A program made the translations under genes and the position numbers. A stretch of 64,000 bases of DNA, taken from Rhizophlyctis rosea. Its lineage: Eukaryota > Chytridiomycota > Chytridiomycetes > Rhizophlyctidales > Rhizophlyctidaceae. The notes under the pieces are model-generated. The model was not told where the DNA came from. It searched no databases and saw only the letters and a program-made list of their open reading frames with translations. Below, one piece after another: positions 45,841 through 57,164 of this stretch (positions within the stretch are counted from its first letter, which is position 1; each line of letters starts with the position of its first letter). The stretch spans positions 124,001-188,000 of the forward strand of contig JADGJC010000019.1 in assembly GCA_027596075.1 (NCBI GenBank), given 5' to 3'.

Positions 45841-46544
45841 CTACTTCCCATACGGCAACTCCAAATCCCCACTCCCAGGTGTGGTCCCCTCACCCACCCT
45901 CCCCCTCCCCGTCACAAAACTCAAATAACTATTCCACCCAATCCCCACGACATTAATCCACGCGATTCGCCATTTAATCGGCACCACACCGAACGTCACG
46001 ACATTCGCAATAGGCCACACGATGGAAGCATTGACGAATACTTCTAGGTATTTTTGTTTAATGTTTTCGAGGGGGGATTGGTTGTGGAGGATGGCTATGA
46101 GGGAGAGGAATGCGGCGGAGAAGGGGGGAAATACGAGGAATTGGCCTACGCAGGCTTTTTTGAAGGCTTTTAGGAGGGTTGTTGAGGGGCCTAGGATGTG
46201 GTCTAGGAAGCGGAAGGCGTAGAGGAAGTAGGGGCCGTGGAGGAGGGCGCCTGTTAGGGCTGTGGTTTTTGGTAGATTGTATGTAAGTGATTATGAGCAG
46301 TCATGAACAAACAGTCGTAATCATTGGGGAACGTTTAGTGCATACCGAATTTCCCTGTTCTAGTCCAGTCTACACGCTCGAGTGCGGAAGTGGTCGGCTT
46401 TGGAGGAGGGTCGGTGGTGTGAGCTGTTTGTGAGTGAGGCTCGATCACCGTTTGGTTTATGACATCGCCTACTGTGTATAGAGAGCCGCTTGTTGCAGAG
46501 GCTCGCAGTATGGGTATTATGTGACGTTGGAAGATTGTTGTCAT
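45841..46544 (-). CDS. Mpv17/PMP22 family organelle membrane protein
   Basis: Family members are four-helix proteins of the mitochondrial inner membrane or peroxisome, with proposed channel function. Start MTTIFQRHIIPILRASATSG at 46544, then SLYTVGDVINQTVIEPH, with the family's G(D)xxxQ motif in the first helix. One intron follows ERVDWTRTGKF. Exon 2 begins near 46262: ALLHGPYFLYAFRFLDHIL (GP-x-YxxLD signature), FKKACVGQFLVFPPFSAAFL, ENIKQKYLEVFVNASIVWPI, NVVTFGVVPIKWRIAWINVV and GIGWNSYLSF, the conserved W-P-x2-N/W-NxYLS tail. Stop at 45841. Full length. It cannot be told whether this member is mitochondrial (Sym1-like) or peroxisomal. Confidence 0.9.
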
Positions 46545-47828
46545 TGTTCGAGTTGGGGGACGAGTTGGAACGCCTTGTCTGGAGCTTGCGGATTGAACAG
46601 CTTGATATCAGAAATATCTCCTGGCCCGAACGTTCGGATTTATGCAGAGCTCCGAGTCCAAGCCACCGACGCGTCAAATGTCACCGATCAAAGTCATCTG
46701 TGTCATTTTGGTCGATCCAGTGGATGGTTCAAAAAGCTCACAATGCATGTTACTCATCTTGTGGCCTCACAGGTATCCAGGTCTACCATCTCCCGTTCTC
46801 CCTGCGAGGAGTTTGACCCGAGTCGATGCAAATGGCAATTAAATGGAAAGAAGTCACAGGTGTAAGTGAGATATCGGCCCCGCATTGGAAGGGTGTTAGT
46901 TCCCCTCCTCCCCATTTCACTTGGCAAAGCGCGGATGTTTTTGTACTTGGTGCGTCACAGACTGCATACCTCAGACCCCTCCCGCGTCAAGCGAGAGCTC
47001 TGCGCGTGGGGTAATGGTCAACTCAATATCGTTGGGGACCTCTTTATCCTTCAAATTACTATGGTGTGAGTAAACACGAGCGGTCCGGTGCATCGGTGCA
47101 TCGTCAAGCCGCACATACGCAACGAGCTGCACAAGATATGGAGACAAGTATTAGTCATCACATGCTAGTGCCTGATTGGAGGCACATGCAGGAGGAGCGG
47201 TTCAACCTGTTGCAAATGAAATTCTTGAGAGTGACGAGTTGCGATCACATGTCAATCGGTCTGCGGACGTACTCTGGACTCATGATGAGGAGGGTCCTAT
47301 TTGTTAGTACCACGAGCCCCTATTAGCCGCATTGGATGCATGGTATGCATTGAAATGCGATACCGGGACCCGAGGGACCACTGGGAGTCACTTACTACTT
47401 ATGCTCAGGGATGGCCTGATCTGGAATGTGACGAAGGTTGTTGCAATGCACATGAATTTGCATGTGAAGATGTGGCTTGTGATCCCCCCCAACCCCACGT
47501 GCCATGTTCATGTAGTCCGTCAATCCCAGAGTTCCAATCCATTTCGCCAGGTCGTCTGATTCGCAGACACTTCACTGGCTCGCACCTCCTTTCTCCTCAC
47601 ACTCTCACATCATTCTCTCACTACTGGCGGTTCACATCACCACCCTTTCAGCTTATGCCTCTTATTATCGCCAGCGCTCACTGACGCTCATAACGCCCTC
47701 TCCCCACCTTCCTTAACAAAGTATTTTGGCAGTGGGCAAGCCCATTTTGCCATTCTCACACCCGGCCGCACCCCACTGCATACATTCCATTTTTTTGAAC
47801 ACACATTTCAACCACTCCACTCCACCGC
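46545..47828. other. Intergenic 1.3 kb, no gene seen
   Basis: The divergent interval between the Mpv17-like and PEX22 genes. Overlapping open frames on the plus strand (46490-47680) lack domains, have no codon bias like their neighbours and contradict each other, so none is called. Confidence 0.45.
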
Positions 47829-49127
47829 ATGGCCGTTCGCGAACGCACTCGCAAGCGTCTCTTAGCGTCCGCCGGTGTGTTCGCGGTCGCGGTGGCGGTA
47901 GTTGGGACGGCGGTGTATTGGTGGGCGGTGCGTGAACGGAAACGGCGGGGAGGAGGGAGGGGCGGTGGTAGCGCGTCGACGGGCGAGACGATTGGTGCGC
48001 CGAGCGTGGATGAGAGCGCGAGGGGTGGGGTGTTGTTGGATGCCTTGATTGGGAAGTTGAGAGCTGCTAAGGGGAAGGAGAAGGTTTCCATTACGATATC
48101 TATGAAGAATGTGGGTTGATGCTGCATTTTCTTGATGATTCTTGATGAGAAGGCTGAAATCATTGATTTCGGACTCTTCTGTGGGGTTGGACTAACCACT
48201 TGGTTTTTCTGTTTGCAGATCATTCTGTGGAACCCATCTCCAGATCCCCAGACACCAAATCACGCCTTCATCGAAGGTGCCCTTCCCTTCCTGCTTGCCC
48301 TTGTCTCCAGCCCATATTACATAGTCCACCTGATAATGGTAGTGTCATCCGATAAAGAACAACAATACATTGAGCGGCTACTGCAGAAATCAAATCTCTA
48401 CACAAGCGGCCTCGACAAACGACGAGTCCTATTCTGCGAAACAGAAGAAGGCAAAGCCCATATTGTCCGTAGCATCTCCCCAGCCCTTCACATGGACAAC
48501 AACGACTCTGTCATACGAATGGTCAGCCCATTCGTCAACGTCGCCTTACGGGTTCGGAAAAGGCTAAGACAGAGCTCGATATCAACCCCGACGCCTCGTC
48601 CGTCTTCGTCGGCTGCGGCGGATTTGACGAGACCTGATGGTCATAAGCCTTCAACTACATCTCAACCCAGCTCTACAAACAGTTCCGGGATGACGATCAG
48701 CAACCGCCCCACCACACCAGACATTCCCATCATCCGCATCGCAACTCCCCCACTTATGTCCCACTCGCCATCCGCACCACCCTTCACGACTCCATCTACA
48801 GCACAATCATCAAACGGCAAATCCTCTCTCCCCCGCACAGATACCCTCACATCCCTATCATCAGCAACAACACTGACTCCGCGACGGGGCTCATTTTCCA
48901 GTATCGCCACGGGGACGTCGGTGGGCGGCGGGTCATCGAATTTGACGGTAGCGACGTTATCGTCGGGAGTGGAGAGCGGGAGCGAGTCTGAGACGGATGA
49001 TTTGGTGAAGTTGGGAAATGTGAAGTTTGTGCCGTCTTTGGTGGAGAGTGGGTTGTTGGAGTATTCGGAGATTGGCTTTGGGGGGAGGAGGAGAGGGGTT
49101 AGTGGTGGGGGTGGGGTGAATGGATGA
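47829..49127 (+). CDS. PEX22: PEX22, peroxisomal membrane anchor of the PEX4 ubiquitin-conjugating enzyme
   Basis: PEX22 holds the E2 enzyme PEX4 at the peroxisome for PEX5 receptor ubiquitination. Start MAVRERTRKRLLASAGVFAV, with a basic start and one membrane helix (AVAVAVVGTAVYWWAV); exon 1 ends KVSITISMKN near 48111. Exon 2 begins about 48220: IILWNPSPDPQTPNHAFIEG (the signature block), ALPFLLALVSSPYYIVHLIM, EQQYIERLLQKSNLYTSGLD, KRRVLFCETEEGKAHIVRSI, SPALHMDNNDSVIRMVSPFV, matching the Rossmann-like cytosolic domain. After that come about 150 extra residues, Ser/Thr/Pro-rich, ending with VKFVPSLVESGLLEYSEIGF. That last piece also occurs as a conserved tail in the family as far as I can tell, so the Ser-rich part is an insertion. 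Stop at 49127. Confidence 0.85.
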
Positions 49128-49401
49128 GTTGGCATTTAGCGCATTTCTCGCATGTGTTCATAATATGGGCAATGTCGGGTGTATCTTTTGGGCTGGATGT
49201 ATATTTTTTGCCGTTGGCAGTGAAGCGCAGCATAGGAGATGGGAAATAGTATGACTTGTTTCCCGGAATGACGGTAGACTTGCTCATGCACATGATGAGT
49301 AGCATATGCTTGCTCACTTTGATCAAAGTATGAGGTCAAATCTTTGATACAACAAATAACAATGTATAATACAAGCTGTATAGATTTGCATCATGAACTC
49401 C

Positions 49402-50013
49402 TTACATAAACACAACCCTCCTCCTCCTCCTCCTCTTCCCCTTATCCCCAGTATAAGCCGAAACACTCTCCGACTGCACAACCTGGAACCCAACATTCTC
49501 ATCCGGCTCTGCCACCACAACCGCAAAGAACGTCACGTTCCCACCCTCAGGCGCCTGCTGGGGCGGCACCCACTGAAACGTTGCATTGACAGCCTTATCT
49601 TGAGAGCTAACATGCGTCAACGTCGCGTTCGTACCGAAACTCGAGCAATCCGCCACGCCCGAGTCGGAGCCGCCGTTCATGGGTTGGTACTTCTTCGTGT
49701 CGATGTTGGTTAAGGTTCCGATGTGGGTTGCGGAGGAGATGTTGGAGGCGGCGTAGAGGAGGATGCCGCGGAAGGGGTAAGGGCCGGAGAGGGTTATGTT
49801 GATGGGTTTGGGGGTTGAGGAGGGGGTGAAGGTTTTTGAGGATGGGGTGAGGGTGTAGGTGTAGTTGTGGGGTTGGCCCATGGCGCCCCCTCCGGCATTG
49901 GCGATCTGGTTTGCGTCTGCGATGCAGATGCCGGAGCCTGTTGGGAAGGCGAGGGTTGGGAGGAGGGTTAGGAGGTGGAGGAGGAGGGTTGTGAGGAGGG
50001 GGAGGGTGGGCAT
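49402..50013 (-). CDS. Secreted Reeler-domain protein
   Basis: An extracellular protein with a Reeler-type (reelin N-terminal-like) beta domain. Start MPTLPLLTTLLLHLLTLLPT at 50013 is a signal peptide cleaved near FPTGSG. The domain follows directly: CIADANQIANAGGGAMGQPH, YTYTLTPSSKTF, PFRGILLYAASNISSATHIG (the Reeler FRGxLL motif), VADCSSFGTNATLTHVSSQD (C and TH), FQWVPPQQAPEGGNVTFFAV (W-P and G-V-F motifs). It ends in a basic GDKGKRRRRRRVVFM without a GPI-type tail. Single exon, about 200 aa. No DOMON or cytochrome b561 region follows, so this is a stand-alone Reeler. Codon use flips near 49675. Confidence 0.8.
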   Translation of the reverse strand: MPTLPLLTTLLLHLLTLLPTLAFPTGSGICIADANQIANAGGGAMGQPHNYTYTLTPSSKTFTPSSTPKPINITLSGPYPFRGILLYAASNISSATHIGTLTNIDTKKYQPMNGGSDSGVADCSSFGTNATLTHVSSQDKAVNATFQWVPPQQAPEGGNVTFFAVVVAEPDENVGFQVVQSESVSAYTGDKGKRRRRRRVVFM

Positions 50014-51184
50014 GGTTTTGGGTGTGTGGTGTGGTGGGAAGTTGGGAGTTGTTTTCTGGGTGGTTGGAACACAGGTAGGGTGAGGAATAAATGATTCTTC
50101 GTAAATTCCAATCGATGTTGGATGGGGTCGCGCCTCGTTTTATAATCCTCGGTGTGTGCATACAGATATTCTGACTTTGATAATCCCTCCTTTCATGCGA
50201 TGTGCTCATGTCGGGCCAAGGACCCTGAGCATTGCATCGCGGTATATTCGATCTACTCCATCTATCGATCAAAACAAACATTCACTTCGGAGCTGTCGGT
50301 GATTGCCAATTCTCCGCTTTCCCACTGTTCATCACCCGCAGGCAATGATAAACATCCATCATGGGTCGTCTTGTGCGGATGACATGGTAGATTGAAAAGA
50401 TGTTATTGTCATGAAGAATTGTTGGGAAAGGAACGAATGTTGGTCGGTTGGACTTCCTGGCGGATAAATACATTGGTAAAGGTGTTCTATAACCTTGGAA
50501 TCATCATGGCTGCGTTGCTTATGGATTCAATGGACATTTTTTCCCTTGGTATTTTTATCCATCGTTATTGCGAATTGCTTTCAGTGCTGCATCTTCAACA
50601 CTTCTCTTATTCCTTGCAGCAAAACAAGGACCCTCGCGATTCGTGTCTGTCCAACCTTATCATCACTGGCCAGGCCAGGGTTACACCAGTTCGCAACGCG
50701 TTGCTCCAGCCACAAAACGGATGGTGCTGCCACTGCTGCGGCCATCATGGCTTGCGCCCAGGGCTCCACCGATGGTGGCTTCCCGGGCCCTCCAGGTTGC
50801 AGCGAACAACTCGCAACTGATGTCAAGACTCAACGAGAAGGAGGACTTTGAAGGAGGATAAGTCCTACGCGCCACTTTCCCCACCTCTTCGACAGGAGGC
50901 CCAGCACGCCGACCACCACAAACCCCTCTCTCAACTTTGCCTCCCAAAGGATTGCACCTAAAAATCCAGGGCAAACCTCTTTCTCATATCCTCCTACTCA
51001 GCGCCGGCATCTACTTAACGATCTGGACGGCATCTGCAACAGGTAGGTGCAGCAAGTGCAACAGGGCAAGAGGTTTCATTCAGTACTCATAGAAGTTACT
51101 GACATTGTCGATTCACCAGGAACCAGAAACATTGCAGTATAAATCGCCCTTCCCACTGACACCCTACTGATAGCTGCGAAAAAC
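50014..51184. other. Intergenic 1.2 kb, no gene seen
   Basis: Between the Reeler start (minus) and the PhoD-like start (plus). Short overlapping frames at 50390-50980 on both strands show no domain. The last 200 bp are pyrimidine-rich and probably hold the PhoD-like promoter. Confidence 0.45.
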
Positions 51185-53389
51185 ATGTCCTTTTTCGGAG
51201 GTGAGCATACATTTGTTTGTTTATCTCGGTGTGGCGCTGACCTTAATTTCATCGCAACACAGGAGACAAGTCCGTTGACGACTTCATTCCTGGGTTCACC
51301 AGCACCCTGAATAACATCAAGAGCAAGTTCTTTGGTGGAGATGAACCAGCCAACCACCAAGAGCAACCTCGTCCAGCTGCAACTGACGACAACGTCGATG
51401 ACTTGCCCAACATCCCCTTCTTCGGCCCTTACCTCCGCTTCCACGACCTCGACCTTCAACGCGGCACCTGGCACGGTTCCGTCCTCATCGTCGCTCACGA
51501 ACGTCCTGCCCGCCCGCCAGTCCTAAGATACGATGACAACGGCAGGCAAAGAGTCGCCCGTGCACTTGAGCTCGACACGTATGAGAACCATGTTTTCTAC
51601 CGTTTCGAAGTTGAGGTCGTTCTTGGCGACGTTGGCGGTGGTGACAAGGCCGTCGTGTACCGTATCAACAATGACCGTGCCTACACTTTCTACGTTCCGC
51701 CTGCTGGGACCAACTGCCGCGTTTTCGCGATGAGCTGCAACGGCTTCTCGTCTGATGTCACGAACCCGGAGGAGGCTGGTGGTTTCAGGCCGCTTTGGGA
51801 TGACATGATGAGGAGGCACAGGCAGAGGCCGTTCCATGTCATGCTTGGCGGAGGTATGTGACATGCGTTTTTCTTGCGGGTGTGAGCATAGCTGATGCGC
51901 GTGATAACATAGGTGACCAGCTCTACATGGACCAGATCTTCATCAAGAACGAGGAAGTGATGGCGTGGTTGAAAATGGATGACAGGGAGACTCGAACATC
52001 TGCACCGTTTGCGGATTCAACTCGGACGAGTGTTACAAAGTTCTGCTTTGAAACCTACGTCAACCATTTCACAAATGAGGCCTTGGCTGAGCCGTTTGCC
52101 ACCGTGCCTTACGTTTTCCAATGGGATGACCACGGTAAGGAGTTGGGAGCAGCAACAATCCTTACGATTTATAAACTAACGGGATCATCATAGACATCTT
52201 CGACGGCTGGGGATCTTACCCTCCTTACCTCCAAGACTGTGCCGTCTTCCAGGGCATCTACAGCGTCGCCCGTCGCTTCTACCTCCTCTTCCAACAACAC
52301 ACCACCGACGCCAACCGTCACCGCGACCAACCCCACGTCTGGGGCGCAAACGGTTCCTACACCTACCTCAAGCACATTGGCCCGCAAGTCGCTGTCCTCG
52401 GTGTTGACACCCGCAGTGAACGCACCCTCAAGCGCATCGTGTCCCCAGAGAACTGGGACCAGACCTTCGCTATCGTCAACCAACGTCTCGCACCGTCAGT
52501 GAAGCATTTGGTGGTCATGTTTGGTGTCCCGATTGTGTGGCCCCGTTTGGAGTTGGCTGATCAGGCCATGGAGACTATTTCGGACTTCACGCAGTTTGCG
52601 GAGACGAAGTTGAAGGTCTTTGAGAAGGTGTTTGATGCCATGCCGAATGTTGGGTTGGCTGAGGCGATTGGGAAGACGGGTCTGTACAAGAATGTCATGG
52701 GTTGTGTAAGTATCTTTTTCTCCATATGATCCCGGAGCGAATGTGATGGCGTTATTGAACATCCATTTTCTACAATAGTTCGGCGAGCCGGAGCTTGCAG
52801 ATGACTTGTGCGATCACTGGACGCACGACAACCACGCCGAGGAGCGTAAGCGCCTCATGCGGGGCTTCCAGGAAATCGCCCAGCAACGGCGGGTCCGTGT
52901 TACGTTCCTCAGTGGTGATGTGCACTGCTGTGGTATGGGTTGGTTCCGCAGCAAGGAGCAAGGAGACCCCAGGAGGGACTACAGGACCATGTGGCAAGTC
53001 GTGAGCAGTGCCATCAGTAAGTTCAACCATTCGTAAAATCATCTCGCGCATGAAACACATCCCTCACACTCCATCCACCACCAGTCAACGTGCCCCCGCC
53101 CAACATGGTCGGCACCATGCTCCACAAGAACGCGCACGAATACGACTTGGGCGACGGCGTCACCATCGACGAGATGTTGAGTGCGTTCAAGGGTGGCGAC
53201 GTCGATGGGGCGGATTTGGGCGAGAACAACAAGATTTTGAGGAGGAGGAATTACTCCACTTTGGAGGTTGTGCCGGATGATCATGTGCATGGGGAGTGGG
53301 CTATCATTGCTACTATTATGGCGGAGAGTGTGGAGAGGACTACGGATGCGAAGGCTTATTCTACTAGGATTGAGCCACTTTTGGCTTAG
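51185..53389 (+). CDS. PhoD-like metallophosphatase family protein
   Basis: Resembles fungal PhoD-like phosphatases (calcineurin-like fold). Tiny exon 1 (MSFFGG at 51185), exon 2 from about 51264 (DKSVDDFIPGFTSTLNN). Further motifs: VLIVAHERPARPPVLRYDD, YENHVFYRFEVEV, CRVFAMSCNGFSSDV, PFHVMLGGGDQLYMDQIF (GGDQ metal motif), PYVFQWDDHDIFDGWGSYPP (DDHD-DG-GS metal motif), QVAVLGVDTRSERTL, HLVVMFGVPIVWPRLELADQ, VTFLSGDVHCCGMGWFR (GDVH metal motif) and NYSTLEVVPDDHVHGEWAII. Six exons, stop at 53389. The metal-binding Asp, His and Asn-type positions of the family are visible. No signal peptide, so it is probably cytosolic, unlike secreted bacterial PhoD. Substrate unknown. Each long exon starts C-rich and ends G-rich. 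Confidence 0.85.
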
Positions 53390-54271
53390 ATGGGTGTTGA
53401 TGGCGGGTGTTGGTGGCGGGTGGCGGATTATGAATGTACTCTCCTTTTAGCGAGTTTCTGCGTTGTTGATAATAGATGCCTATGGTGTACTTTTATATTT
53501 CCTATGTGGGAGTTTGACGTGACTGAACGTGCACTTGCATGCATCATGTTGTTTTCTTTTTCGATTGACTGATTAGAGTGCGGTGTTCCTACGCCGACAC
53601 CTATCATGATGGGCTGCTCGTTCTCTTGATTCTGCATCAACCGTGTCATTCCTTCATTCTCAATCCTTGGCCAGCAGACAGGCGATTCGACGCCAATCAT
53701 CCAAGTCGCATTTGATTCGCTCAACATGGAAGTGAACTGCACTGGCACACAGGGACTTTTGGACGGTGTGGATACTTCTTCACTACATGTTTGTTAATCC
53801 AAACATTGCGGACACTTTCGTGTGGAACTTCGCACGTTCGTAGGCACCTTCAGCCCCTGACCAGTCTGAGCCGTCAGAGACCCACTTACACCAATCAGAT
53901 GATGATCGAAGGCATGCAATTCCGCATCATTGCCCATGGATTTTTGGTTCGACGACAAGGGTCTGTCTTAGTTGGTCCCAGCACACATAAGATGCCCGCG
54001 GAGCTGCTGTTCTACTGCGCATGACTGCATGAACGAGTGCGACTGTCGACTGTGTACTCTGGCAGCGGATGAATGGTGTGGAATGCCCCATATAGGACCC
54101 TTATTCGTGCGGGTCCTTGTGAAGTGGCGCAATCAAACGGCACAGTAAACAGCGCGGATTGATAATCTTTCCCAGGCGGCCACGTTTCATTTCCACTTCC
54201 ACCTTTTCCCAGACCAATCTTTCCTACAATATTCGACAGAATAATCGTCTTTTGCAAGGTTATATCGCAAC
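53390..54271. other. Intergenic, no gene seen
   Basis: About 880 bp between two plus-strand genes. No coding, repeat or RNA feature recognised. Confidence 0.45.
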
Positions 54272-56721
54272 ATGGAGGTACAGATTTCACCCTTCACGGC
54301 GGAATCGGACGGTTTTTTCAGACAACCATCCGTTGTGCGGTTCAGTTCAGCTCAAGATTTGTTCTACATTCCCTGTCCGCACGAATGCTGTGACCGCGAA
54401 ATGATCAATGAGGCCCAGACCCTTACCCAAGAACCTACCACAACAACCGACGACATAACCGAGCCTAAACCGGCCTCCTCCCCTTCCGACGCATATGCCA
54501 GCCCTCAACCCACTTCAGAACCCAAAAACAAGACTCCACCATCGATACAAACCAAACCACCCTCCATCGCGTCCTCGACATCAACCACAACCTCTACAAA
54601 TAGTCGAAACTACCCTCTCCCCGCCAATTCATTCTACAAACGTAAACTCCCTTCCTCATGCACCGCTTTCGCCTCGCCGGAAGGTCGTGCAATATTCCAA
54701 GCCGCCCTCACCCAAGGCGGTCTAGAATCCTTTTTCACCATAGGGATGCAGTTCGTGACGCAGTCTGAGCCCGCATTTTGCGGGCTGGGAACGCTTTGCA
54801 TGGTTTTGAATGCATTAGAGATTGATCCTTTGCGGCAGTGGAAAGTATGATGGGTTTCCGATGAGTTTAAGTTTTAACGTTGTATGGACCGGTGACCTAA
54901 TCATCATCCATGAAATAGGGGGTATGGCGATGGTATGATGAGTCCATGTTGGATTGTTGCCGCCCATTAGCAGAGGTGGAGCAGACTGGCATCACCATGC
55001 CAGAGTTTGCGTGTCTGGCCAGATGTAATGGGTTGAAATCTAGAATGTATCGGGCGGATGACACGTAAGAAGATCGTGAGTTTTGCATATCAAATGGCAT
55101 AGATGCCACCAAAATACAGTTGCTAATTGCGAAATTGTGGCGGCATAGGACGAAGGAACAGTTCCTAATAGACCTCAAACGGACTTCCGAGGCTCCGGGA
55201 GAGTTTTTGGTCGTATCGTATGATAGGGGGACGCTGGGGCAAACTGGGACGGGGCATTTCTCGCCTATAGGAGGGTATGTTGCAAAGTGCTGAAGATACT
55301 GCTCCATTGTCTGCAAGCAACTAATCATCCATCGATGGAATCTTCGCATCTCAGATATAGCGAGAAGGATGGTATGGTGCTAGTATTGGACGTGGCGCGT
55401 TTCAAGTATCCTGCATATTGGGTTTCCGTGGATTTATTATGGTTGGTGTTCATCTCTTCAACTTAGCCGTTTCATGGCTTGGTGGTCTCATCTGAATTTC
55501 GCTTTCAAGGGACTCATTGCAGCCAATAGATCCTGATACCGGCAAATCACGGTAAATCGAGCGGAGGGGTAGGCACTGTCCAATGGAAACTAACCGGATT
55601 CATCAATAACTCGTAGGGGTTACATCCTTCTCTCCAGAGATTGTCGCCATGTGACCAAATCGGCACTATCACAACTAGCCGTGAACCGTGACTCATGGCC
55701 ACATCTGGCGCGATCAATGACGAAAACGTTGCCGGAAGATCTAGCGGCTCTTCCATCTGGAAAGATCACCACTGCTGCCGATTTCATTTCTTTTGTTTTG
55801 GATCATATTCCAGACGAGTACTCCAGTGTGGTGGAAAACAGGCTGCCGTTGTTTCTGTCTCCTCCGGCGGAAGATGGAAGCACAGTACCAGACGCGTCTG
55901 TCGTCAAAGAAAATGCGCCATCAGAACAGTCATCATCGGAAGAACGAATGAACACTTACATGAGTGACCTCGACACCCTGCTCCATCGCTTGTCAGAAAC
56001 GGAACTTTACAAAATCATCAAGCAGTCTATATCACTGAAGCGAAAGCATAAAGCACGGGAGAAAATGTTGGAGCTTGCGGCGGCGACGGTTGCGAAGGAG
56101 GAGGAGGCCGATGCGGCGGCGGCAGTTGCAGTATCGTTGGGAGCGGCGAACGGAATTGTGAGTCCGGCGAGTGCGATCAGTTTTAGGAGGATGGCATCTT
56201 TCCGTGATGGGACGTGGAGTGCCGGGAATGGTAGTCCTACCGGTGGGTTTGGATCATTGGGAGGAATACAAGAGGGTAGAGTATGGCATACGGATCCGAA
56301 CAGCGCTGATCCAAGTGGGGTAGCGACGCCCGTAACGGATAGTAGGCGGACGTCCGTTTTGAGCATGAGTGCGGGGGGTTGGACGCCAAGCCACTATGTT
56401 CCGCCGGCGTTTAGGAGACTTTCGAGAGCTAGATCGTCGGTCACATCACTTATGAGTATGCATCCGCCGGAGCATCCCGTGAATGATTTTACGGCATTTT
56501 TGACGGTATTTCTGTTTGCGGTGTTTGAGTATTGGCCGCAGATTTGGAAGGGGAGTGTGGAGGGGACGGAGGGGTTGGAGAGGGTGGTTAGTGTGCCGAA
56601 GGAGGGGGAGAGTAGGGGGCCGCATGGAGGGGGTGTGCTTTGTATTAGGGAGGAGGTGGAGTTTTTAAAGGGGCAGATTGATGCGCTTATGGAGCTAGTT
56701 GGGGATTTAGATGATGGGTGA
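54272..56721 (+). CDS. Phytochelatin synthase with long C-terminal extension
   Basis: A glutathione gamma-glutamylcysteinyltransferase that makes metal-chelating phytochelatins from glutathione. Start MEVQISPFTAESDGFF; a Thr/Pro/Ser-rich leader to about residue 115. Catalytic core over six exons: NSFYKRKLPSSCTAFASPEG, FVTQSEPAFCGLGTLCMVLN (catalytic Cys), then 54918-55064 GVWRWYDESMLDCCRPL and FACLARCNGLK, then (acceptor near 55149) TKEQFLIDLKRTSEAPGEF, LVVSYDRGTLGQTGTGHFSP (catalytic His), VLVLDVARFKYPAYWVSVDL (catalytic Asp), LLWDSLQPIDPDTGKSRGYI. The triad is intact and introns join in phase. After the core, about 330 residues follow: ETELYKIIKQSISLKRKHK, an Ala-rich helix, Ser-rich text, then FTAFLTVFLFAVFEYWPQIW and EEVEFLKGQIDALMELVGDL. 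The tail has few Cys, unlike plant enzymes with Cys-rich C-terminal domains. Confidence 0.92.
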
Positions 56722-57164
56722 AGTAGGATGAAGGCTCCACGTAAAGTTTGAATGGATTGTCCGATAACGGATCACTGGCCATTTCATGAACTTATCAGAC
56801 TCGCTAGGTCGCACGAGAAACAGCTCACTTCATCCCACTGTGATTTTGAACATGGACCGCAGTCGCGATGTTCGTTGTCGTCAGAACGCACCTAGTTGCA
56901 GGTGAAGTCAAAGTTACGCAAAGATGATTCGCTATTGATATATGAACAACCGAGGACCCAATTCAACCTGAGCAGTCCAGCTGCTACAAAATGATCAAAT
57001 ATATCCCGCACTACGATACAACAGTGAGCATTCATGGCAATGGGACGTCCAGATTGGGCCAGATTTGACGTTCCTGTTTGCTACGGATGAAGAGATGGAC
57101 ACTTTCATGTCATGTTTGAATCACCCTACACCATGCATTCACCCTAAGGCTCACCATTCGCCGG
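56722..57164. other. Convergent spacer, no gene
   Basis: 3' flank of phytochelatin synthase and of the DUF6604 locus. Nothing recognised. Confidence 0.4.

Noticed and set aside
46490..47684. Series of plus-strand open frames between the Mpv17-like and PEX22 genes
   Set aside because: Mutually overlapping in different frames, no splice logic and no domains.
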